Shown: one piece after another, positions 30,072 to 33,993 of the stretch | Numbering within the stretch: the stretch's first letter is position 1 | Layout of the letters: each line of letters opens with the position of its first letter | Assembly: GCA_020343655.1 (NCBI GenBank) | Contig: CP070805.1 | Span: forward strand, 1,265,003-1,298,995 | DNA: 33,993 nt | Direction of reading: 5' to 3' | Origin: Promethearchaeota archaeon | Lineage (GTDB): Archaea > Asgardarchaeota > Lokiarchaeia > Sigyniarchaeales > SOKP01 | Made by a program: the position numbers and the translations under genes | Notes under the pieces: generated by a model | Databases searched by the model: none | What the model was told of the DNA's origin: nothing | The model's input: only the letters and a program-made list of their open reading frames with translations

Positions 30072-31976
30072 TTATATATCTAATTTTTCCCTATTCTTCT
30101 CAATATGGGCAAATATTGCATCGACGGCTTGAATTGGATCAGTTTCAATATGTAAAATTCCACCTGTTAAATCTTTACAATCTTCGGTCAAAAGTTTAAC
30201 TAAATCGGCACCTCCCGTTACTGTAGGTACTGGATTGACATATGTATATAAACCAAATGCCAGGGCGAAGATTGCATCAATAGTGGCTTTTTGCTCCATA
30301 TATTCTGGAGCTACGGCTACTACTGGTAAATCTGGAATTGGTACACCTCCAAGTGCGGTAGAGATTGTTCCTATTAGATCAGCAACCCTACCAGTATCTG
30401 TACAAGTTCCATAACTAAGAACAGGAGGGATTCCTAACTTCTCACATACAGCTTTTAGACCAGGACCCGCCATGTCCTTTGCTTCTGGTACACATAATCC
30501 TCCAACTTGTAACGCACCATTGCCACATCCCATTGATAATACCAAAATATCTCTTTTAATTAATTCTTTAGCCATTTGAATTGTATGCACATCTTGCCCG
30601 TAATCTCTAAGTGTTGTACAGGATATTAATCCCGCAACTCCTCTTATTGTACCGTTTTTAATCACATCGAGTAACGGTTCCAATGTCCCTCCTAGAGCTG
30701 CAACAATACTTTCACTTGAAAATCCTACTATTGCTTCATTCATATCTAGACCTGTGATAGGTTCTATAATTGTTCTGCGTTCCTTATAATTTTCAATTGC
30801 CATTTGGAGTAATATAGCTGCTTGTTCCTCTGCTTTTTCAGGCTTATAATCTACTCTCTCAGTTATACCCTCAAAAGCTACAACTTCAGAAACCGGGACT
30901 AGCTTGAATTTATATTTCTCAGCATATAAAGGATCAATTGGCATGCAACAATTCATATCACAGATAAATGCATCAATGCAACCACTTGCTAGAACTGCTT
31001 CTTGCATAATCCAATTTCCTGTAAATCCATAAAATACATCATCCATTTCCCATCTTTGTATCATTTCTTGTCCAGTTTCAATATTTGCAATTATTCTTAA
31101 TCCTTTTGCACCAACATTTTTTGCTTTTTCTTGCCATTCAGATTTTCGTGCAAGTTGAACCATTGCAAAACCTAAGAATGGTTCATGGCCATTTGGGAGT
31201 ATATTTACATAATCTGGGTCTAATACGCCTAGATTCACTCTCATTTTATGCGGTCTGGGAATATTAAATAAAATATCTTGAGTGAATTCATTGACAATTT
31301 GGCTTTGATAAGCCATCGCAATCCCTAGTCTCATTGCTTTAAGAGCTAAACTTGCATAATATCCATCTACATTTGTAAGACAAGAGCTTGTTGAGAACAT
31401 CATTTCACCATAAAGTCCCCCTGGAAAAATTCCTAATTTGTTCCATACTTCTTGTCTTTCGGGTGGTGCTAATTTCTCAATAATTTTACTTGGTTCATAA
31501 TAGGCTCTGTTGAAATCATCCTTTACAAAATTATATAATTTTAGTGCAATTTCTTTCTCTGAACCAGACGTATTTAAACCAAGCCGTTCAGCAAAATTTT
31601 TGAGCTTATCAGGTTCAGAAATTTTAAATGGAGTTTGACCTTCGACCGTTGCTTTTAAGGTATTTAGAGTTGTTTCAGTATGATAATGATAAGTAGATGA
31701 CCCCATAACATTCCTAAGAAGCATCATGCGCATTGCCATACCGTCCGCAGTAATTCCACATACACCACGTTTATCTATTGATGAATCAGCTCTACATGGA
31801 CCATTAGAACATAAATCACAGCGAGCACCTTTTAAGCAAAATGGACATCGCTTATCAGGGTCACCACCAAATCCTTGCGCTTCAAAGCGATCCCAAATAT
31901 TATTCATTCCATCTTTTTTAATTCTCTCATAAACTTTTTGAACAGATTTATGATAAGAAATTCTTTCGTTTTCCAT
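30072..31976 (-). CDS. CooS-family protein with Cys295-to-Glu change (CooS-V-like, probably not a CO dehydrogenase)
   Basis: Protein of 634 residues, full CooS length. The B-cluster cysteines are C53, C56, C61 and C73. The D-cluster pair is C44-P-F-C47, a C-x2-C spacing instead of C-x7-C. Active-site ligands by alignment to the Carboxydothermus enzyme: H264 (GHEP), C343 or C344 (MNCCMP), C453 (ISCTT), C484 (MGCGNG), C525 (GTCTD) and K563 (APEYMEQK) are kept. The CCTGNE segment that carries Cys295 reads IETGQE, putting Glu300 in its place. CooS-V of Carboxydothermus also lacks a canonical cysteine, holds an Fe-S-O hybrid cluster, is inactive with CO and slowly reduces hydroxylamine. No CooC, CooF or Ni-insertion gene is adjacent. 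A hybrid-cluster oxidoreductase is the best call; the true substrate is unknown. Confidence 0.88.
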   Translation of the reverse strand: MENERISYHKSVQKVYERIKKDGMNNIWDRFEAQGFGGDPDKRCPFCLKGARCDLCSNGPCRADSSIDKRGVCGITADGMAMRMMLLRNVMGSSTYHYHTETTLNTLKATVEGQTPFKISEPDKLKNFAERLGLNTSGSEKEIALKLYNFVKDDFNRAYYEPSKIIEKLAPPERQEVWNKLGIFPGGLYGEMMFSTSSCLTNVDGYYASLALKAMRLGIAMAYQSQIVNEFTQDILFNIPRPHKMRVNLGVLDPDYVNILPNGHEPFLGFAMVQLARKSEWQEKAKNVGAKGLRIIANIETGQEMIQRWEMDDVFYGFTGNWIMQEAVLASGCIDAFICDMNCCMPIDPLYAEKYKFKLVPVSEVVAFEGITERVDYKPEKAEEQAAILLQMAIENYKERRTIIEPITGLDMNEAIVGFSSESIVAALGGTLEPLLDVIKNGTIRGVAGLISCTTLRDYGQDVHTIQMAKELIKRDILVLSMGCGNGALQVGGLCVPEAKDMAGPGLKAVCEKLGIPPVLSYGTCTDTGRVADLIGTISTALGGVPIPDLPVVAVAPEYMEQKATIDAIFALAFGLYTYVNPVPTVTGGADLVKLLTEDCKDLTGGILHIETDPIQAVDAIFAHIEKNREKLDI

Positions 31977-31996
31977 AAAATACCACTTTATTCATG

Positions 31997-32006
31997 TTTT
32001 TTAAAA
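31997..32006 (-). promoter_or_regulatory. TATA box of the CooS-homologue gene
   Basis: TTTTAAAAAA on the minus strand, centred 25 nt before the ATG at 31976. Confidence 0.45.
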
Positions 32007-32010
32007 TTGA

Positions 32011-32032
32011 TCCATTTGAAATATAATCCATT
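32011..32032. repeat. Direct repeat of TCCATT, possible operator
   Basis: TCCATT occurs at 32011-32016 and 32027-32032, 16 bp apart start to start, with similar flanks (GATCCATTTGA and AATCCATTATGA). It sits just upstream of the TATA box of the CooS homologue, in the divergent promoter region shared with the rubredoxin oxidoreductase. Chance is possible in such AT-rich DNA. Confidence 0.25.
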
Positions 32033-32101
32033 ATGATTTAAGTTAAAATTTAAACATATTCATAAGGAATATAATTTAAAATTACAACATATAAGGAAAA
32101 C

Positions 32102-32110
32102 TTTAAAATA
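32102..32110 (+). promoter_or_regulatory. TATA box of the rubredoxin oxidoreductase gene
   Basis: TTTAAAATA centred 27 nt before the ATG at 32133. No Shine-Dalgarno, so probably leaderless. Confidence 0.5.
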
Positions 32111-32132
32111 AGATCTATAAACTAATTATTTT

Positions 32133-33485
32133 ATGAAAGTTGTAATAATCGGGAACAATGTTGCTGGGACTTTTACCGCTCAAAATATAAGATCTCTCAA
32201 TGATAAAGTAGAAATTGAGATCTATACGCAAGAAAAATACCCTTATTATACAAGGGTAAAGCTACCAGAATTGATTTCTGAAAAAGTTACAATTGATGAT
32301 TTAATTGTTTTCAATGAAGAATGGTATAAAGGTAAGCAAATTAATTTATATTTAGGTAAAAAAGTTAATAAAATCGATCCAAACTCAAAATTAATTCAAA
32401 TCGAAGGTTCAGACTCACCAATCTCATATGATAAGCTTATTTTAGCACTCGGAAGTACTCCTAATATTCCTCCTATTAGAAATGCCACTCAAATGAAAGA
32501 AGAAAAGAAGGGTGTTTTTACCCTCCGTAGTATTGATGATGCATTAGAAATTAAAGAGTTTATTAGAAAAAAAGATGTAAACAAGGCAATTATAATTGGT
32601 GGAGGATTGTTAGGATTAGAATTAGCTAATCAAATAAAAGATTGTAATTTGGACACAACAGTAGTAGAATTCTTTCCTCGATTGTTACCAAGACAATTAG
32701 ATGAGGAATGTGCTCTAATGTTAAAGGAAGAAATTGAAAATCGAGGAATAAGAGTGATCTTAGATGCAGTCACCGAAGAGATTTTAGGAAATGGAGTAGT
32801 AACGGGGATTAGATTAAAAGGAAAACATAAATTAGAAACAGATATTGTATTAATCCAAGCAGGTATTAGACCTACAATAGATATAGCTAAAGAAGCTAAC
32901 ATCCAAACAAACAAAGGAATAAATGTTAATGAGTTTTTAGAAACTAGCGAAAAGGATGTATATGCTGTCGGTGATTGCATCGAATACAAAAATCAAATCT
33001 GGGGGATCATTCCTGCTTGTATGGAACAATCAAAAATAATTGCTGCTTCTGTACTTAACCTAAAAAAAATAGATTATAAAGGAACCACTCCTAAAAATAC
33101 ACTTAAAATTGTAGGATTAGAATTAACTTCAATGGGTATTATAGATCCTACTAAAGAAGAAGGCGGTGGTTGGGAAATCTTGAAAAAGGCCGACAAAAAA
33201 AATTGCTGCTATCAAAAATTGGTATTAAAAGGAAGTAAATTAAAAGGAGCCATTTTATTCGGTGATAATAAGGCAATGTCTTACGTTTATAATAAGATGG
33301 AAGAAGATGTTGACAGAGAAGAGTTGAAAAAATTATTAGAATTATATTCTTACGTATGTAATAAATGTGGTTCAGAATACGATGAGGTTAAAATGGGTAT
33401 TCTTTTTAAAGATTTACCACCTGATTGGACATGTCCAAATTGCAAATGTTCTAAGAAAGAATTTAAGATAAAAAATAATTCTTAA
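32133..33485 (+). CDS. NAD(P)H:rubredoxin oxidoreductase fused to a C-terminal rubredoxin domain
   Basis: Protein of 450 residues. The FAD motif VVIIGNNVAGTFTA is at the N-terminus, the NAD(P)H motif IIIGGGLLGLELA near 150-162, and the FAD-contacting VYAVGDCIEY near 272-281. After a dimerisation domain comes a rubredoxin unit from about residue 406, with CNKCG and DLPPDWTCPNC, the four Fe ligands in usual order. The fusion should pass electrons from NAD(P)H through FAD to its own iron site and then to free rubredoxins, two of which are encoded just downstream. It is divergent from the CooS homologue, which may be the final acceptor or a co-regulated partner. Confidence 0.9.
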   Translation: MKVVIIGNNVAGTFTAQNIRSLNDKVEIEIYTQEKYPYYTRVKLPELISEKVTIDDLIVFNEEWYKGKQINLYLGKKVNKIDPNSKLIQIEGSDSPISYDKLILALGSTPNIPPIRNATQMKEEKKGVFTLRSIDDALEIKEFIRKKDVNKAIIIGGGLLGLELANQIKDCNLDTTVVEFFPRLLPRQLDEECALMLKEEIENRGIRVILDAVTEEILGNGVVTGIRLKGKHKLETDIVLIQAGIRPTIDIAKEANIQTNKGINVNEFLETSEKDVYAVGDCIEYKNQIWGIIPACMEQSKIIAASVLNLKKIDYKGTTPKNTLKIVGLELTSMGIIDPTKEEGGGWEILKKADKKNCCYQKLVLKGSKLKGAILFGDNKAMSYVYNKMEEDVDREELKKLLELYSYVCNKCGSEYDEVKMGILFKDLPPDWTCPNCKCSKKEFKIKNNS

Positions 33486-33498
33486 TTATAATTATAAT

Positions 33499-33503
33499 GA
33501 GGT
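33499..33503 (+). promoter_or_regulatory. Shine-Dalgarno before an ATT start
   Basis: GAGGT is followed by AA and then 6 nt to the ATT at 33512, the same spacing as at dtdA, trxB and the FTR-like gene. Confidence 0.5.
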
Positions 33504-33511
33504 AATAAATA

Positions 33512-33661
33512 ATTTCTATATATAGGTGTAAAAGATGTAATTATATTTACAGTAATGATGAAAAGGATAAACTTTTCGAAGAATTAGATGAAAATGAATT
33601 TCGATGTCCTAGGTGTAGATCTTCAAAAAAATTCTTTGTTAAAAAAGAACTTCCCACCTAA
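33512..33661 (+). CDS. Rubredoxin-like small Cys4 protein with ATT start
   Basis: Protein of 49 residues: two knuckles, C6-K-R-C9 and C32-P-R-C35, with an acidic middle (DKLFEELDENE). The C-x2-C pairs at rubredoxin-like distance suggest an Fe or Zn site. An in-frame TAA at 33506-33508 closes the frame, and no ATG, GTG or TTG occurs between it and the first Cys. The only start choices are ATA or ATT; ATT at 33512 has the GAGGT Shine-Dalgarno at proper spacing. It lies 26 bp after the rubredoxin oxidoreductase gene and is probably cotranscribed with it. It lacks the Gly after the first Cys pair and the DW of true rubredoxin, so a zinc ribbon is also possible. Confidence 0.6.
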   Translation: MSIYRCKRCNYIYSNDEKDKLFEELDENEFRCPRCRSSKKFFVKKELPT

Positions 33662-33802
33662 TTTTTTCGTTATCATTTCAAGCATCTAACTCTTTGAAAT
33701 GGATTATCTTTATAAAATATTAAATTAATATTTTTAATATAAATTCAATTTAAATCCATAAAATTATTCTTTATCATTAAACAGTAATAGTTGAGAAAAA
33801 TC

Positions 33803-33940
33803 ATGGGAAAATGGGAATGTCAAGCATGTGGATATATTTATGATGAAGAAGCTGAAGGTACTAGGTTTGAAGATTTACCAGATGATTGGACTTGTCCAGT
33901 ATGTGGTGTAGGAAAGGATATGTTTGAAAAAATTGAATAA
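33803..33940 (+). CDS. Rubredoxin
   Basis: Protein of 45 residues, slightly shorter than the usual 52-54. The Fe ligands are C6-Q-A-C9-G-Y and C31-P-V-C34-G, with the canonical W-x-C start and [13 protein letters not shown]. The length is shorter because the loop between EGT and FEDLPDDW is reduced; the usual Pro-Gly-Ile stretch is missing. The rubredoxin domain fused to the oxidoreductase upstream has the same FKDLPPDWTCPNC pattern. It should carry electrons from the oxidoreductase to detoxification enzymes. Confidence 0.93.
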   Translation: MGKWECQACGYIYDEEAEGTRFEDLPDDWTCPVCGVGKDMFEKIE

Positions 33941-33964
33941 TCAATAAATTATTTCTTTATCTTA

Positions 33965-33973
33965 TTTTTTTTT
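33965..33973 (+). terminator. Oligo-T terminator after rubredoxin
   Basis: Nine T residues 25 nt past the stop codon, followed by a second T run near the window end. Confidence 0.45.
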
Positions 33974-33993
33974 CAATGTTTTTTTTCTGAAAA

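Noticed and set aside
29123..31976. A CO dehydrogenase/ferredoxin operon for CO oxidation or Wood-Ljungdahl carbon fixation
   Set aside because: The catalytic Ni-site cysteine is replaced by Glu, no CooC, hydrogenase, Acs or Cdh genes are near, and the ferredoxin gene seems to have its own promoter.
1..33993. CRISPR arrays, transposons, tRNA or rRNA genes
   Set aside because: I found no regularly spaced repeats, no transposase-like protein, no terminal inverted repeats and no T-loop-like GGTTCGAATCC segment. A covariance-model scan would be decisive.

Overview
The window is AT-rich, gene-dense archaeal chromosome. Archaeal markers are an archaeal-type alanyl-tRNA synthetase, a DtdA/GEK1-type D-aminoacyl-tRNA deacylase, an endonuclease Q-like PHP protein beside its usual nucleotidyltransferase, two tandem-thioredoxin-fold protein disulfide oxidoreductases, an HTH_10 regulator, many Lrp/AsnC-type regulators, and TATA boxes 25-30 nt upstream of apparently leaderless start codons. 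A ubiquitin-like protein and a large coiled-coil protein next to it make an Asgard (Lokiarchaeia-like) origin my best guess. That assignment is inference. I saw no rRNA, tRNA, CRISPR array or transposase.

Layout. Positions 1-6.5 kb hold a ubiquitin-fold protein divergent from a coiled-coil protein, a nucleotidyltransferase/endonuclease Q-like pair, FtsZ and a flavin split-barrel protein. Positions 6.5-12.2 kb hold alaS, a zinc-ribbon protein, a metallophosphoesterase overlapping a Nudix hydrolase, and a VOC/glyoxalase-fold gene interrupted by one in-frame TAG. Positions 12.2-15.8 kb hold a four-helix membrane protein, a winged-helix protein, dtdA (which seems to start at an ATC codon) and a ZIP-like membrane protein. 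Positions 15.9-20.3 kb hold four related Lrp/AsnC-type regulators, most ending in a CGxxC tail and one fused to a GAF domain, interspersed with sfsA and a small ferredoxin.

Positions 20.5-34 kb are a redox island. It has a small heat-shock protein, a disulfide-oxidoreductase/disulfide-oxidoreductase/thioredoxin-reductase operon, a MOT1-type oxyanion transporter, a CCG-domain Fe-S protein, a ferredoxin:thioredoxin-reductase-like protein coupled to a glutaredoxin, a HEAT-repeat protein, another glutaredoxin-like protein, an iron-sulfur flavoprotein, an HTH_10 regulator, a polyferredoxin-like protein, a CooS homologue, an NAD(P)H:rubredoxin oxidoreductase fused to rubredoxin, and two small rubredoxin-type proteins.

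The CooS homologue is the highlight. All the usual active-site ligands are present except the cysteine equivalent to Cys295 of the classical enzyme, which is Glu300 here. The same type of change is described for CooS-V of Carboxydothermus, which has an Fe-S-O hybrid cluster and no CO dehydrogenase activity. With rubredoxin reductase and rubredoxins next door, the locus looks more like redox or nitrosative stress metabolism than CO metabolism. A second theme is non-AUG initiation: two genes appear to start at ATT or ATC behind a correctly spaced Shine-Dalgarno sequence.
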